In this document: in pieces, positions 16,322-27,135 of the stretch | Numbering within the stretch: position 1 is the stretch's first letter | How the letters are laid out: each line of letters begins with the position of its first letter | Assembly (NCBI RefSeq): GCF_900618535.1 | Contig: NZ_UYJA01000002.1 | Location: 806,001 to 870,000, forward strand | Source: Pseudomonas bubulae | GTDB lineage: Bacteria > Pseudomonadota > Gammaproteobacteria > Pseudomonadales > Pseudomonadaceae | Reading direction: 5' to 3' | Length of the DNA stretch: 64,000 bases | The notes under the pieces: model-generated | Told to the model about the DNA's origin: nothing | The model's input: only the letters and a program-made list of their open reading frames with translations | The model's database searches: none | Program-made: the position numbers and the translations under genes

Positions 16322-18913
16322 ATGAATACTGAATTTCGCAAAACATTACCGGGCACCCGGCTGGATTATTTCGACACCCGTGCGGCCGTCGATGCGATCA
16401 AGCCCGGTGCGTACGACACATTGCCTTACACCTCCCGCGTACTGGCCGAAAACCTGGTACGCCGCTGTGATCCTGCCACCCTGAATGCATCGCTGAGCCA
16501 GTTGATCGATCGCAAGCGCGATCTCGACTTTCCGTGGTTCCCGGCGCGTGTGGTGTGCCACGACATTCTCGGCCAGACCGCGCTGGTCGACCTCGCCGGC
16601 CTGCGTGACGCCATCGCCCAGCAGGGTGGTGATCCGGCCCAGGTCAATCCGGTAGTGCCGACCCAACTGATCGTCGACCACTCGCTGGCGGTGGAATGCG
16701 GCGGCTACGACCCCGAGGCGTTCGAAAAGAACCGCGCCATCGAGGACCGTCGCAACGAAGACCGCTTCCACTTTATCGAGTGGACCAAAAAAGCCTTTAA
16801 AAACGTTGATGTGATCCCGCCGGGCAACGGCATCATGCACCAGATCAACCTGGAGAAAATGTCTCCGGTGATCCAGGTGCGCGACGGTGTGGCCTTCCCT
16901 GATACCTGCGTAGGCACTGACAGCCACACCCCTCACGTGGATTCGCTGGGCGTGATCGCCATTGGTGTCGGTGGTCTTGAGGCCGAAAGCGTGATGCTTG
17001 GCCGTGCCTCGTGGATGCGCCTGCCGGAAATCGTCGGCGTCGAACTGACCGGCAAGCTGCAACCGGGCATTACCGCCACCGATATGGTGCTGGCGCTCAC
17101 CGAGTTCCTGCGCAAGCAGAAAGTGGTCGGTGCCTGGCTGGAGTTCTTCGGTGAAGGTGCCGCAGCGCTGACCCTGGGCGACCGTGCCACCATTTCCAAC
17201 ATGGCTCCTGAATACGGCGCCACGGCTGCGATGTTTTACATCGACCAGCAAACCATTGACTACCTCAAGCTGACTGGTCGTGAAGATCAGCAAGTGCAAC
17301 TGGTGGAGAACTACGCCAGGGTCAGCGGCCTGTGGGCCGACAGCCTGAAGGGTGCGCAGTACGAGCGCAGCCTGAGCTTTGACCTGTCGTCGGTAGTGCG
17401 CAACATGGCCGGACCGAGCAACCCGCACGCCCGTGTGGCCACCACTGATCTGGCGGCCAAAGGCATCGCCGGTCAATGGGACGAAGTGCCGGGGCAAATG
17501 CCCGACGGCGCGGTCATCATCGCGGCGATCACCAGCTGCACGAATACCAGCAACCCGCGCAACGTGATCGCTGCGGGCTTGATGGCGCGCAATGCCAACC
17601 AGCTTGGCCTGAGCCGCAAACCGTGGGTCAAAACCTCGCTGGCGCCGGGCTCCAAAACCGTGGCCCTGTATCTGGACGAAGCCGGTTTGACCCATGAACT
17701 GGAAAAACTGGGGTTTGGCGTGGTGGCATTTGCCTGCACCACCTGCAACGGTATGTCCGGTGCCCTGGACCCGGCCATCCAGCAGGAAATCATCGACCGC
17801 GACCTGTACGCCACGGCTGTACTGTCGGGCAACCGCAACTTTGACGGGCGTATTCACCCTTACGCCAAACAGGCGTTTCTCGCCTCGCCGCCGCTGGTGG
17901 TGGCCTACGCGATTGCCGGCACTATCCGCTTCGATATCGAGAAAGATGTATTGGGCCTGGACGCCAATGGCAAGGAAATCCGCCTGAAAGACATCTGGCC
18001 GAGCGATGAAGAAATCGACGCCGTGGTCAAGGCCGCCGTGAAGCCGGAGCAGTTCCGCCAGGTGTATATCCCGATGTTCGCCATTCATGAAGACACCGGC
18101 CCGAAAGTCGAGCCGCTGTATGACTGGCGCCCGCAGAGCACGTACATCCGCCGTCCGCCGTACTGGGAAGGTGCGTTGGCCGGGGCTCGTCCGCTCAAGG
18201 GCATGCGCCCGCTGGCGGTACTGCCGGACAACATCACCACAGACCACTTGTCGCCCTCCAACGCCATCATGCTCGACAGCGCCGCAGGCGAATATCTGGC
18301 GAAAATGGGCTTGCCGGAAGTCGACTTCAACTCATACGCAACGCACCGCGGCGACCACCTGACGGCCCAGCGCGCGACCTTCGCCAACCCGAAACTGTTC
18401 AACGAAATGGTGATCGAGGACGGCAAGGTCAAACAGGGCTCCCTGACTCGCCTTGAGCCCGAAGGGCAGGTGATGCGCATGTGGGAAGCCATCGAAACCT
18501 ACATGGAGCGCAAGCAGCCGTTGATCATTATCGCGGGCGCCGATTACGGTCAGGGTTCGTCCCGTGACTGGGCGGCCAAAGGGGTGCGCCTGGCAGGGGT
18601 CGAGGCCATTGCGGCCGAGGGCTTTGAGCGTATTCACCGTACCAACCTGGTGGGCATGGGCGTGTTGCCACTGGAATTTTTGCCGGGCACCAACCGCAAA
18701 ACCCTGCAAATCGACGGCAGTGAAACCTACGACGTGATCGGCGAACGCACCCCGCGTGCCACGCTGACCCTGGTGATCACCCGCAAAAATGGTGAGCGCC
18801 TGGAAGTGCCGGTGACCTGCCGCCTGGATACTGCGGAAGAAGTCTCGATCTACGAAGCAGGCGGCGTGTTGCAGCGTTTTGCCCAGGACTTCCTGGAATC
18901 GGCGACAGCCTAA
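16322..18913 (+). CDS. acnD: Fe/S-dependent 2-methylcitrate dehydratase
   Basis: AcnD dehydrates 2-methylcitrate to 2-methylaconitate and works with PrpF. The 863-residue protein has the aconitase architecture. The three cysteines that hold the [4Fe-4S] cluster are C406 (ITSCTNTSNP), C472 and C475 (ACTTCNG). A C-terminal swivel domain contains GADYGQGSSRDWAAKG. Its place between prpC and prpF separates it from housekeeping aconitase AcnA. It is intact. Confidence 0.97.
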   Translation: MNTEFRKTLPGTRLDYFDTRAAVDAIKPGAYDTLPYTSRVLAENLVRRCDPATLNASLSQLIDRKRDLDFPWFPARVVCHDILGQTALVDLAGLRDAIAQQGGDPAQVNPVVPTQLIVDHSLAVECGGYDPEAFEKNRAIEDRRNEDRFHFIEWTKKAFKNVDVIPPGNGIMHQINLEKMSPVIQVRDGVAFPDTCVGTDSHTPHVDSLGVIAIGVGGLEAESVMLGRASWMRLPEIVGVELTGKLQPGITATDMVLALTEFLRKQKVVGAWLEFFGEGAAALTLGDRATISNMAPEYGATAAMFYIDQQTIDYLKLTGREDQQVQLVENYARVSGLWADSLKGAQYERSLSFDLSSVVRNMAGPSNPHARVATTDLAAKGIAGQWDEVPGQMPDGAVIIAAITSCTNTSNPRNVIAAGLMARNANQLGLSRKPWVKTSLAPGSKTVALYLDEAGLTHELEKLGFGVVAFACTTCNGMSGALDPAIQQEIIDRDLYATAVLSGNRNFDGRIHPYAKQAFLASPPLVVAYAIAGTIRFDIEKDVLGLDANGKEIRLKDIWPSDEEIDAVVKAAVKPEQFRQVYIPMFAIHEDTGPKVEPLYDWRPQSTYIRRPPYWEGALAGARPLKGMRPLAVLPDNITTDHLSPSNAIMLDSAAGEYLAKMGLPEVDFNSYATHRGDHLTAQRATFANPKLFNEMVIEDGKVKQGSLTRLEPEGQVMRMWEAIETYMERKQPLIIIAGADYGQGSSRDWAAKGVRLAGVEAIAAEGFERIHRTNLVGMGVLPLEFLPGTNRKTLQIDGSETYDVIGERTPRATLTLVITRKNGERLEVPVTCRLDTAEEVSIYEAGGVLQRFAQDFLESATA

Positions 18914-18920
18914 CCCCAGC

Positions 18921-18941
18921 GCCGGGGCCACGAGCCCCGGC
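18921..18941 (+). other. Stem-loop between acnD and prpF
   Basis: GCCGGGGC (18921-18928) and GCCCCGGC (18934-18941) form a perfect 8-bp GC stem with a five-base loop. It lies 7 bases after the acnD stop and ends 19 bases before the prpF start. Confidence 0.7.
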
Positions 18942-18960
18942 TACTACAGGACTCAGTGAT

Positions 18961-20151
18961 ATGGCCTACGCAGCGCAAATCAGAATTCCCGCGACCTATA
19001 TGCGTGGCGGCACCAGTAAAGGCGTGTTCTTCAGTCTGCTGGACCTTCCCGCCGTGGCTCAGGTACCGGGTGCCGCCCGTGATGCCTTGTTGTTGCGCGT
19101 GATCGGTAGCCCAGACCCTTACGAAAAACAGATCGACGGCATGGGCGCTGCCACTTCCAGCACCAGCAAAACCGTGATCGTCAGCAAAAGCCTGCGTGCG
19201 GATCATGATGTCGATTACCTGTTCGGTCAGGTCGCGATCGACAAGCCCTTTGTGGACTGGAGCGGCAACTGCGGCAACCTGTCTGCGGCGGTCGGGTCGT
19301 TCGCGGTCAGCAGCGGCCTGGTGGATCCCGCTCGTATCCCCCGCAATGGTACGGCGGTGGTACGTATCTGGCAGGCCAATATTGGCAAGACCATCATTGC
19401 CCATGTGCCGATCACCGACGGTGCGGTACAGGAAACCGGCGATTTTGAACTCGACGGCGTGACCTTCCCGGCCGCAGAGGTGCAGTTGGAATTTATCAGC
19501 CCGGCAGCGGATGAAGAGGGGGCAGGCGGTTCGATGTTTCCAACCGGTAACCTGGTGGACGACCTTGAAGTACCGGGTGTCGGCACCTTGAATGTGACCA
19601 TGATCAATGCCGGGATTCCGACGATTTTCGTCAATGCGCGGGATATCGGTTACAGCGGTGCAGAGCTGCAGAACGACATCAACAGCGACCCGAAAGCCCT
19701 GGCCATGTTCGAAACTATCCGTGCTCACGGTGCGTTGCGCATGGGCCTGATAGACAAGCTTGAAGACGCGGCCAAGCGTCAGCACACGCCCAAGGTCGCC
19801 TTTGTTGCCGGGCCTGCGGACTACGTGTCATCCAGCGGCAAGCCGGTCAGTGCCCAGAGTGTGGATTTGCTGGTGCGGGCCTTGTCGATGGGCAAGTTGC
19901 ACCACGCCATGATGGGCACCGCTGCGGTGGCCATCGGTACGGCTGCGGCGATCCCGGGCACGCTGGTCAACCTGGCGGCCGGTGGTGAACAGCGCGATGC
20001 CGTGCGCTTTGGCCATCCCTCGGGCACCTTGCGCGTGGGTGCCGAAGCCCGGCAGGTTGACGGCGAATGGACCGTGACCAAAGCCATCATGAGCCGCAGT
20101 GCGCGGGTACTGATGGAAGGCTGGGTGCGGGTGCCAGGTGATTCTTTTTGA
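18961..20151 (+). CDS. prpF: 2-Methylaconitate cis-trans isomerase
   Basis: PrpF isomerises the 2-methylaconitate made by AcnD, so that the AcnD/PrpF pair replaces or supplements PrpD. The 396-residue protein has the diaminopimelate-epimerase-like fold typical of the family. Recognisable segments are YMRGGTSKGVFF near the N-terminus, DWSGNCGNLSAAVG in the middle and FGHPSGTLRVG near the C-terminus. It is flanked by hairpins on both sides within the operon. Confidence 0.96.
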   Translation: MAYAAQIRIPATYMRGGTSKGVFFSLLDLPAVAQVPGAARDALLLRVIGSPDPYEKQIDGMGAATSSTSKTVIVSKSLRADHDVDYLFGQVAIDKPFVDWSGNCGNLSAAVGSFAVSSGLVDPARIPRNGTAVVRIWQANIGKTIIAHVPITDGAVQETGDFELDGVTFPAAEVQLEFISPAADEEGAGGSMFPTGNLVDDLEVPGVGTLNVTMINAGIPTIFVNARDIGYSGAELQNDINSDPKALAMFETIRAHGALRMGLIDKLEDAAKRQHTPKVAFVAGPADYVSSSGKPVSAQSVDLLVRALSMGKLHHAMMGTAAVAIGTAAAIPGTLVNLAAGGEQRDAVRFGHPSGTLRVGAEARQVDGEWTVTKAIMSRSARVLMEGWVRVPGDSF

Positions 20152-20167
20152 TCGGGTGAACCCTTTG

Positions 20168-20213
20168 CCCTCACCCCAACCCTCTCCCTCGGGGAGAGGG
20201 CCAGGGTGAGGGG
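20168..20213. repeat. Palindromic repeat between prpF and prpD
   Basis: CCCTCACCCCAACCCTCTCC pairs with the later GGGAGAGGGCCAGGGTGAGG to form a long stem-loop. This is a different repeat type from the eight REP pairs and is widespread in Gram-negative intergenic DNA. It sits 16 bases after the prpF stop. Confidence 0.78.
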
Positions 20214-20311
20214 CTTTTGATTCTGATACATCAAACGGGCATTTAGACCCGCAAAATCACGATGAACCTGAGGATGGACACGACCCTTACCCACTCTTTG
20301 GAGACTGCCCC

Positions 20312-21796
20312 ATGAGCGCCAACGTCGACCTCAACAACCGCCCCGATTACGACAAGGTTTTGCAGGACATTGCCGATTATGTCCTGTCCTACACCATCAC
20401 CTCCCCCGAAGCCCTCGATACTGCCCGCAACTGCCTGATGGATACCTTGGGCTGCGGCCTGCTGGCGCTGCGTTTTCCGGAGTGCACCAAGCACCTGGGG
20501 CCTTTCGTCGAGGGCACGGTTGTACCTTTTGGCGCGAGGGTCCCAGGTACTTCGTTTCGCCTGGACCCGGTCAAGGCGGCATGGGACATCGGCTGTATCG
20601 TGCGCTGGCTGGACTACAACGACACCTGGCTGGCGGCGGAGTGGGGCCATCCTTCGGATAATCTGGGCGGTATTCTGGCGGTAGCCGATCATCTGTCGCA
20701 AAAACGTGTAGCCAATGGCGAAGCGCCGATGACGATGCGGGCGGTGCTCGAAGCAATGATCATGGCCCATGAGATTCAGGGCGTGATTGCCCTGGAAAAC
20801 TCTTTCAATCGTGTTGGCCTGGACCATGTTCTGCTGGTCAAGGTCGCCTCGACGGCGGTGTGCGCCAAACTGATGGGCGCCACTCGCGAGCAGTTGCTGT
20901 CGGCGCTGTCCCATGCTTTTGTGGATGGGCAGGCGTTGCGCACCTATCGTCATGCGCCGAACGCCGGATCGCGTAAATCCTGGGCCGCCGGGGATGCGTC
21001 GAGTCGCGGGGTGCGTCTGGCTGACATTGCATTACGCGGTGAAATGGGCATCCCCGGGGTGCTGACTGCGCCGCAATGGGGCTTCTACGATGTGCTGTTC
21101 AGCCATACCAACAAGGATCTGGCGCTCAAGCCCGAGGACCAGCGCCAGTTCAGCCTGAGCCAGCCCTATGGCACCTATGTAATGGAAAACGTGCTGTTCA
21201 AGATCAGCTTCCCGGCCGAATTCCATGCGCAGACTGCGTGTGAAGCAGCGGTGACCTTGCATCCCCAGGTCAAGGACCGCTTGCACGATATCGAGAAAAT
21301 CGTGATTACAACCCACGAATCGGCGATTCGGATCATTTCCAAGCAAGGCAAATTGGCCAACGCGGCGGACCGTGATCACTGTATTCAATACATGACCGCG
21401 GTACCGCTGGCGTTTGGCAATCTGATAGCAGAACACTACGAAGATGATTTTCACGCGGCCCACCCGATCATCGACCAATTGCGGGAAAAAATGGTAGTGG
21501 TCGAAAATCCGCGCTACACACGCGAGTACCTGGAGGCAGACAAACGCTCAATTGCCAATGCCATCGAGGTTTTTTTCAGCGATGGCACCAGCACCGGGCA
21601 GGTGGAAGTGGAATACCCCATTGGCCATCGTCGGCGTCGTGATGCGGGGATTCCATTGCTGGAGAACAAGTTCAGGGCCAACCTGGCCACCCGTTTTGTG
21701 AGCCAGCGGTGTGCGCAGATTTTTACCCTGTGCAAGGATCAGCAGGCGCTGGAGGCCACGCCGGTTAACCGGTTTGTGGACCTGTTGGTGATTTGA
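20312..21796 (+). CDS. prpD: 2-Methylcitrate dehydratase PrpD (MmgE/PrpD family)
   Basis: PrpD is a cluster-free dehydratase of 2-methylcitrate and can also act on related tricarboxylates. The 494-residue protein shows typical PrpD segments: [31 protein letters not shown], and [15 protein letters not shown]. Having both AcnD/PrpF and PrpD in one operon is the usual Pseudomonas arrangement. It is the last gene of the operon and is followed by a REP pair. Confidence 0.96.
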   Translation: MSANVDLNNRPDYDKVLQDIADYVLSYTITSPEALDTARNCLMDTLGCGLLALRFPECTKHLGPFVEGTVVPFGARVPGTSFRLDPVKAAWDIGCIVRWLDYNDTWLAAEWGHPSDNLGGILAVADHLSQKRVANGEAPMTMRAVLEAMIMAHEIQGVIALENSFNRVGLDHVLLVKVASTAVCAKLMGATREQLLSALSHAFVDGQALRTYRHAPNAGSRKSWAAGDASSRGVRLADIALRGEMGIPGVLTAPQWGFYDVLFSHTNKDLALKPEDQRQFSLSQPYGTYVMENVLFKISFPAEFHAQTACEAAVTLHPQVKDRLHDIEKIVITTHESAIRIISKQGKLANAADRDHCIQYMTAVPLAFGNLIAEHYEDDFHAAHPIIDQLREKMVVVENPRYTREYLEADKRSIANAIEVFFSDGTSTGQVEVEYPIGHRRRRDAGIPLLENKFRANLATRFVSQRCAQIFTLCKDQQALEATPVNRFVDLLVI

Positions 21797-21802
21797 GCCA
21801 GA

Positions 21803-21864
21803 AGTGGGAGCGAGCCTGCTCGCGAAGCCGGTAAAGCCCTTTCGCGAGCAGGCTCGCTCCCACA
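21803..21864. repeat. Pseudomonas REP pair
   Basis: Arms AGTGGGAGCGAGCCTGCTCG (from 21803) and the inverse complement ending near 21864, only about 16 bases apart. It lies between the convergent prpD and ppsR and may act as their shared terminator. Confidence 0.87.
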
Positions 21865-21885
21865 GGTTTCATGTGTTCAGGGCTG

Positions 21886-22704
21886 TTACTTGAACCGCCG
21901 CTCCACGCCTTTTTCGACCAGGATCTTGGCCGAGATTTCTTCCACCGAGAAATGCGTGGAGTTGATATGCGGAATGTTTTCGCGCTGAAACAGGCGTTCA
22001 ACTTCGCGCACTTCAAATTCGCACTGGGCAAAGCTTGAGTAGCGGCTGTTGGGCTTGCGTTCGTTGCGGATGGCCGTCAGGCGGTCCGGGTCGATGGTCA
22101 GGCCGAAGAGCTTGTGTTTGTGTTCACGCAGGGCAGCCGGCAGCTTGAGGCTTTCCATGTCGTCATCGGTCAGCGGGTAGTTGGCAGCGCGGATGCCGAA
22201 TTGCATGGCCATATAAAGGCAGGTCGGGGTTTTGCCGCAGCGGGACACGCCAACCAGGATCAGGTCGGCCTTGTCGTACTTGTGTGTGCGGGCGCCGTCA
22301 TCATTGTCGAGGGCAAAGTTCACCGCCTCGATGCGCTCCATATAGTTGGAGTTGTGGCCAATGGAGTGGGACTTGCCCACCGAATACGAGGAATGTTCAC
22401 CCAGCGCCTGCTCCAGTGGAGCAAGAAAACTGGAGAAGATGTCGATCATGAAGCCATTGGACGTGGCGAGGATTTCGCGAATGTCCTGATTGACGATAGT
22501 GTCGAAAATTATCGGGCTGAATCCGTCTTTTTCGGCGGCGTTATCGATTTGTTGTACCATTGCCCGCGCTTTTTCCACGCTGTCTATGTAGGGGCGCGTG
22601 AACTTGCTGAAGGTCACATTTTCGAATTGTGCCAGCAAACTCTGGCCCAGGGTTTCGGCAGTAATACCGGTGCCATCGGATATAAAGAAAGCAGATCGTT
22701 TCAT
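21886..22704 (-). CDS. ppsR: PEP synthetase regulatory protein (bifunctional kinase/pyrophosphorylase, DUF299)
   Basis: This 272-residue protein inactivates PEP synthase by ADP-dependent threonine phosphorylation and reactivates it by phosphate-dependent removal of that group. The nucleotide loop [12 protein letters not shown] lies near residues 147-158, and the N-terminus ([16 protein letters not shown]) is characteristic. It is divergent from ppsA, with 177 bases between the two starts. That arrangement is widely conserved and supports the assignment. Confidence 0.95.
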   Translation of the reverse strand: MKRSAFFISDGTGITAETLGQSLLAQFENVTFSKFTRPYIDSVEKARAMVQQIDNAAEKDGFSPIIFDTIVNQDIREILATSNGFMIDIFSSFLAPLEQALGEHSSYSVGKSHSIGHNSNYMERIEAVNFALDNDDGARTHKYDKADLILVGVSRCGKTPTCLYMAMQFGIRAANYPLTDDDMESLKLPAALREHKHKLFGLTIDPDRLTAIRNERKPNSRYSSFAQCEFEVREVERLFQRENIPHINSTHFSVEEISAKILVEKGVERRFK

Positions 22705-22881
22705 TTGCGCCTTGGGCCTTAAGCTGGTGACGATTCTTGGATATGATAGGCGCGCTTTTGTCGCGCTACATGACAGGCAGTGTCACTTATTTTCCAGGTC
22801 CAGGCCACAATCGCTGTGATGCCTCATGATGAGGGTCCAGCGCCCTGAGCTTTTCCCAACACCGTTAGTGGAGAGATCACC

Positions 22882-25257
22882 TTGGTAGAGTACGTAGTTT
22901 CCCTCGATAAGCTCGGCGCCCATGACGTGGAGCATGTGGGGGGCAAGAACGCATCCCTCGGCGAGATGATCAGTAATCTTGCAGGCGCTGGTGTTTCAGT
23001 TCCCGGTGGCTTCGCCACGACTTCTCAGGCATATCGTGATTTTCTCGAACTGAGTGGTTTGAACGACCAGATCCACGCTGCGCTGGATGCGCTCGATGTA
23101 GATGACGTCAATGCCCTGGCCAAAACCGGTGCCCAGATCCGTCAATGGATCATGGAAGCCGAGTTCCCGGAGAAGCTTAACGCCGAAATTCGTACCGCCT
23201 TTGCCGCTTTGTCCCAGGGCAACCCTGACATGGCCGTTGCCGTGCGCTCCTCGGCCACCGCCGAAGACTTGCCGGACGCGTCCTTTGCCGGTCAGCAAGA
23301 AACCTTCCTGAATATCCGTGGCGTTGAAAACGTCATTCGTGCGGCCAAGGAAGTATTTGCCTCCCTGTTCAACGACCGCGCTATTTCTTACCGCGTGCAC
23401 CAGGGCTTTGACCACAAACTGGTCGCCCTGTCTGCAGGCGTACAGCGCATGGTGCGCTCCGAAACCGGCACCGCGGGCGTGATGTTTACCCTGGACACTG
23501 AATCAGGCTTCCGTGATGTAGTGTTTATCACCGGCGCCTACGGCCTGGGTGAGACCGTCGTGCAAGGTGCGGTAAACCCGGACGAATTCTACGTTCACAA
23601 ACAAACCCTGGAAGCGGGTCTCCCGGCTATTTTGCGCCGCAACTTGGGCAGCAAAGCCATCAAGATGATCTACGGCGACGAAGCCAAGGCCGGCAAGTCG
23701 GTCAAGGTGATCGACGTTGAAAAGGCCGATCGCGCGCGTTTCTGCCTGACCGATGCTGAAGTCAGCGAACTGGCCAAGCAAGCCATGATCATCGAGAAGC
23801 ACTACAAGTGCCCGATGGACATCGAGTGGGCCAAAGACGGCGATGACGGCAAGCTGTACATCGTACAGGCGCGCCCGGAAACCGTGAAAAGCCGCAGCGC
23901 CGGCAATGTCATGGAGCGCTACCTGCTCAAGGAAACCGGTACGGTACTGGCTGAAGGCCGCGCCATTGGCCAGCGTATCGGTGCAGGCAAGGTCCGCATC
24001 ATCAAGGACGTGTCGGAAATGGATAAAGTCCAGCCGGGCGACGTACTGGTCTCCGACATGACCGACCCGGACTGGGAACCCGTGATGAAGCGCGCCAGCG
24101 CCATCGTCACCAACCGCGGCGGTCGTACCTGTCATGCGGCGATCATCGCTCGCGAGCTGGGTATCCCGGCCGTGGTGGGTTGCGGCAACGCCACCCAGCT
24201 GTTGAAAGACGGCCAGGGCGTTACCGTTTCGTGCGCTGAAGGCGATACCGGGTTTATCTTTGAAGGCGAACTGGGCTTCGATATCAAGAAGAACTCCGTG
24301 GACGCCATGCCGGACCTGCCGTTCAAGATCATGATGAACGTCGGCAACCCGGACCGTGCCTTTGACTTCGCGCAATTGCCGAACGCCGGTGTGGGCCTGG
24401 CCCGTCTGGAGTTCATTATCAACCGCATGATCGGTGTACACCCCAAAGCCCTGCTGAACTACGATGGCCTGCCACAGGAAATCAAGGACAGCGTCGACAA
24501 ACGCATCGCCGGCTACAACGATCCGGTGGGCTTCTACGTCGAAAAGCTGGTTGAAGGCATCAGCACCCTGGCCGCCGCTTTTGCACCGAAAAAAGTCATC
24601 GTGCGCCTGTCGGACTTCAAGTCCAACGAATACGCCAACCTGATCGGCGGCAAGCTGTACGAGCCTGAAGAAGAGAACCCGATGCTGGGCTTCCGCGGTG
24701 CTTCGCGTTACATCAGTGAAAACTTCCGCGACTGCTTCGAGCTTGAATGCCGTGCGCTCAAGCGTGTGCGTAACGAAATGGGCTTTACCAACGTTGAAAT
24801 CATGGTGCCGTTCGTCCGTACCCTGGGTGAAGCGAGCCAGGTGATAGATCTGCTGGCGGAAAACGGCCTCAAGCGTGGTGAAAACGGTCTGCGCGTGATC
24901 ATGATGTGCGAACTGCCTTCCAACGCGATCCTGGCTGAAGAGTTCCTGGAGTTCTTCGACGGGTTCTCCATCGGGTCCAACGACCTGACTCAGCTGACCC
25001 TGGGTCTGGACCGCGACTCCGGTGTCATTGCGCACCTGTTTGATGAGCGCAACCCGGCGGTTAAAAAGCTGCTGTCCAACGCCATTCAGGCGTGCAACAA
25101 GGCTGGCAAGTACATCGGTATTTGCGGCCAGGGCCCGTCCGATCACCCGGATCTGGCGCTATGGCTGATGGAACAGGGTATCGAAAGTGTTTCCCTGAAC
25201 CCGGACACCGTTCTGGAAACCTGGTTCTTCCTTGCAGAGGGTCAGGCGCAGGCTTGA
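22882..25257 (+). CDS. ppsA: Phosphoenolpyruvate synthase
   Basis: PpsA converts pyruvate and ATP to PEP, AMP and phosphate, opening gluconeogenesis from pyruvate, including that from the prp pathway next door. The 791-residue protein has an N-terminal ATP-grasp domain, then the phosphohistidine domain [15 protein letters not shown] with catalytic His418, and a C-terminal PEP-binding barrel with [15 protein letters not shown]. The start codon is TTG, with GGAGAG about seven bases upstream. The family N-terminus [12 protein letters not shown] confirms it. A strong terminator follows. Confidence 0.97.
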   Translation: MVEYVVSLDKLGAHDVEHVGGKNASLGEMISNLAGAGVSVPGGFATTSQAYRDFLELSGLNDQIHAALDALDVDDVNALAKTGAQIRQWIMEAEFPEKLNAEIRTAFAALSQGNPDMAVAVRSSATAEDLPDASFAGQQETFLNIRGVENVIRAAKEVFASLFNDRAISYRVHQGFDHKLVALSAGVQRMVRSETGTAGVMFTLDTESGFRDVVFITGAYGLGETVVQGAVNPDEFYVHKQTLEAGLPAILRRNLGSKAIKMIYGDEAKAGKSVKVIDVEKADRARFCLTDAEVSELAKQAMIIEKHYKCPMDIEWAKDGDDGKLYIVQARPETVKSRSAGNVMERYLLKETGTVLAEGRAIGQRIGAGKVRIIKDVSEMDKVQPGDVLVSDMTDPDWEPVMKRASAIVTNRGGRTCHAAIIARELGIPAVVGCGNATQLLKDGQGVTVSCAEGDTGFIFEGELGFDIKKNSVDAMPDLPFKIMMNVGNPDRAFDFAQLPNAGVGLARLEFIINRMIGVHPKALLNYDGLPQEIKDSVDKRIAGYNDPVGFYVEKLVEGISTLAAAFAPKKVIVRLSDFKSNEYANLIGGKLYEPEEENPMLGFRGASRYISENFRDCFELECRALKRVRNEMGFTNVEIMVPFVRTLGEASQVIDLLAENGLKRGENGLRVIMMCELPSNAILAEEFLEFFDGFSIGSNDLTQLTLGLDRDSGVIAHLFDERNPAVKKLLSNAIQACNKAGKYIGICGQGPSDHPDLALWLMEQGIESVSLNPDTVLETWFFLAEGQAQA

Positions 25258-25270
25258 GTCGTTGAGCGTG

Positions 25271-25304
25271 GAGCAGGGCAGCCAAAGGGCTGCCCTGCTC
25301 TTTA
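25271..25304 (+). terminator. Intrinsic terminator after ppsA
   Basis: GAGCAGGGCAGCC and GGGCTGCCCTGCTC pair in a long GC-rich stem with a short AAA loop, followed by TTTA. Confidence 0.85.
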
Positions 25305-25361
25305 TAGGCAATGGTAGGGCGAGTTCCTGTGTGAAATCGCCCTTTTTTGTGCAAGAGCATT

Positions 25362-26321
25362 ATGCAAAGCAGCAGTCTCCTTTTTCCCGTTGCCCTGATC
25401 AGCGCTGAGCGTCGGGGCGATCTGAGCGAAGACGTTTATCGCTTGAAACCGGCCAACAGCCCGGATATTTCCGTTGAGCTGGTGGTGACCCGCCTGGGGA
25501 TGGCCGACGACAGCCAGGTACGCGGCGTGCCGGTCATCCTGTTGCATGGCAGTTTTTCCAATCGGCGTTTTTGGTACTCGCCCAAGGGGGCAGGGCTAGG
25601 GGCGTTTTTGGCGCGTGCCGGGTTTGATGTGTGGCTGCCCGAAATGCGTGGCCATGGTCTTTCGTCACGAAATATTAGCTGGGCTAAAAATCGCGTGGCG
25701 GACTATGCGCGCTACGACTTGCCAGCCATAGCGGCATTTGTTCGCGAACAAAGCGGGCAAGTTCCGCACTGGCTCGGCCATTCTCAGGGTGCCATCAGTT
25801 TGGCCGCGGCCTTGGGGGGCAAGTATCTGAGTGAGCCGGATGTGGCGTCGGCGGCGTTTTTTGGCTGCCAGATCAATCGCCGTTACTGGTCACTGAAAAT
25901 TCCTCCGATTGAGTGGGGTGCCTATCTGTTGTTGAAGCGCTTCAAGCAACTGTCGGGGACGCGACTCAAGCGTGGCCCGGAAGACGAGCCAGTCAGCATC
26001 GCCCTGGAAACCCTGCGCTGGAATGGTTTTATGGGGCGTTTCAAGGACGCCGAGCGCGACTGGTGGGCCGGTTTGGCCGAGGTTCAGGTCCCGGCACTGG
26101 TGGTGGCAGCGGTGGGTGATCGGCAAACGCCGGAGTGGGCGTGTCGCAAGCTGTTCGACCAGTTGGGCTCAGAACAGCGCATGTTCGTGTCCCTTGGCCG
26201 TGAGCATGGCTTCAGCTCTGATTACAGTCACGTTGAAATGCTGGTCAGCCAGGCTGCGCAGCAGGAAGTGTGGCCATTGGTGCGTGATTGGCTGCTAAAA
26301 GGCACTACGAAATCGTTGTAG
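25362..26321 (+). CDS. Alpha/beta hydrolase (lipase/esterase-like)
   Basis: This 319-residue hydrolase has an oxyanion-hole segment VILLHGSFSNRRFWYS and a nucleophile elbow GHSQGAIS. A late His is in GREHGFSSDYSHVEM, so a Ser-Asp-His triad is likely. No signal peptide is evident, which suggests a cytoplasmic enzyme. The substrate is unknown. The ATG at 25362 is preferred over an in-frame TTG at 25347 because AAGAG lies close before it. It follows the ppsA terminator and stands alone. Confidence 0.82.
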   Translation: MQSSSLLFPVALISAERRGDLSEDVYRLKPANSPDISVELVVTRLGMADDSQVRGVPVILLHGSFSNRRFWYSPKGAGLGAFLARAGFDVWLPEMRGHGLSSRNISWAKNRVADYARYDLPAIAAFVREQSGQVPHWLGHSQGAISLAAALGGKYLSEPDVASAAFFGCQINRRYWSLKIPPIEWGAYLLLKRFKQLSGTRLKRGPEDEPVSIALETLRWNGFMGRFKDAERDWWAGLAEVQVPALVVAAVGDRQTPEWACRKLFDQLGSEQRMFVSLGREHGFSSDYSHVEMLVSQAAQQEVWPLVRDWLLKGTTKSL

Positions 26322-26349
26322 ATACTCTGTTGCAGGTCAGGCCCTCCAT

Positions 26350-26403
26350 TGTGGGAGCGAGCCTGCTCGCGAACGATCTTCGCGAGCAGGCTCGCTCCCA
26401 CAG
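26350..26403. repeat. Pseudomonas REP pair, compact form
   Basis: Arms TGTGGGAGCGAGCCTGCTCG and its complement are separated by only about eight bases. It is the shortest of the eight and lies between the hydrolase and rraA-like genes. Nothing else was recognised in the rest of the 298-base gap. Confidence 0.88.
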
Positions 26404-26619
26404 TTGCAGTGTTTCTGCAGCTGCTTCGTTCATACGGTAGCTGCTGCGGATGGCGTGTGACCCGATATCGCAAGGTGGTCATAACGTGTTCTTTTATGTG
26501 ATATTGGTTGCCGCTCGAGGCTTGGACGACTTTTAAAGCCGGGCTTGTCCAAAGCGTCTATAACCCATAGTGCTATCGTTGTTTTCACTGTTGTGCCCAC
26601 CCTGAACAGGAGCTTTCCC

Positions 26620-27111
26620 GTGAATCACTACATCACCCCCGATCTGTGCGATGCCTACCCTGAGCTGGTGCAGGTACTTGAGCCCATGTTCAGCAATTTC
26701 GGCGGGCGCGACTCCTTTGGCGGCGAGATCGTGACCATCAAGTGCTTCGAGGACAACTCCCGGGTCAAGGAACAGGCTGAACTCAGCGGTGCAGGCAAAG
26801 TGCTGGTGGTCGATGGGGGCGGTTCCCTGCGTCATGCCTTGCTGGGCGACATGATTGCAGACAGGGCGGCCAAAAATGGCTGGGAAGGTATTGTTATTTA
26901 CGGCTGCATTCGCGACGTCGATGTGCTCGCGCAAACCGATCTCGGCGTGCAGGCTTTGGCCAGTCATCCGCTCAAGAGCAACCGTCGCGGTGTGGGCGAT
27001 GTCAACGTGCCCGTGACGTTTGCGGGTGTCACGTTCCGCCCCGGTGAATTCATTTATGCCGACAATAATGGCGTTATCATTTCGCCAACCGCTCTGAAAA
27101 TGCCGGGCTAA
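26620..27111 (+). CDS. rraA: RraA family protein (regulator of ribonuclease E activity A / HMG aldolase-like)
   Basis: The 163-residue protein has the RraA signature segments [21 protein letters not shown] and [39 protein letters not shown]. coli RraA binds and inhibits RNase E; relatives in this family also show 4-hydroxy-4-methyl-2-oxoglutarate aldolase activity, and the RD of CIRDVD belongs to that metal-binding site. The start is GTG at 26620, with AGGAG eight bases before it. Upstream in-frame codons are not supported. It is 24 bases before zntB, possibly cotranscribed. Confidence 0.9.
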   Translation: MNHYITPDLCDAYPELVQVLEPMFSNFGGRDSFGGEIVTIKCFEDNSRVKEQAELSGAGKVLVVDGGGSLRHALLGDMIADRAAKNGWEGIVIYGCIRDVDVLAQTDLGVQALASHPLKSNRRGVGDVNVPVTFAGVTFRPGEFIYADNNGVIISPTALKMPG

Positions 27112-27135
27112 ACGCATTACCACTAAGGATCACGG

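Noticed and set aside
16346..18247. 633-codon open frame on the minus strand opposite acnD
   Set aside because: It is a shadow of acnD caused by GC-rich codon structure; it is His/Arg/Gly/Gln-rich and lacks any family pattern, while acnD has all its active-site motifs.
23503..25146. 547-codon open frame opposite ppsA
   Set aside because: Antisense shadow of a strongly biased gene; no ribosome binding site and low-complexity composition.
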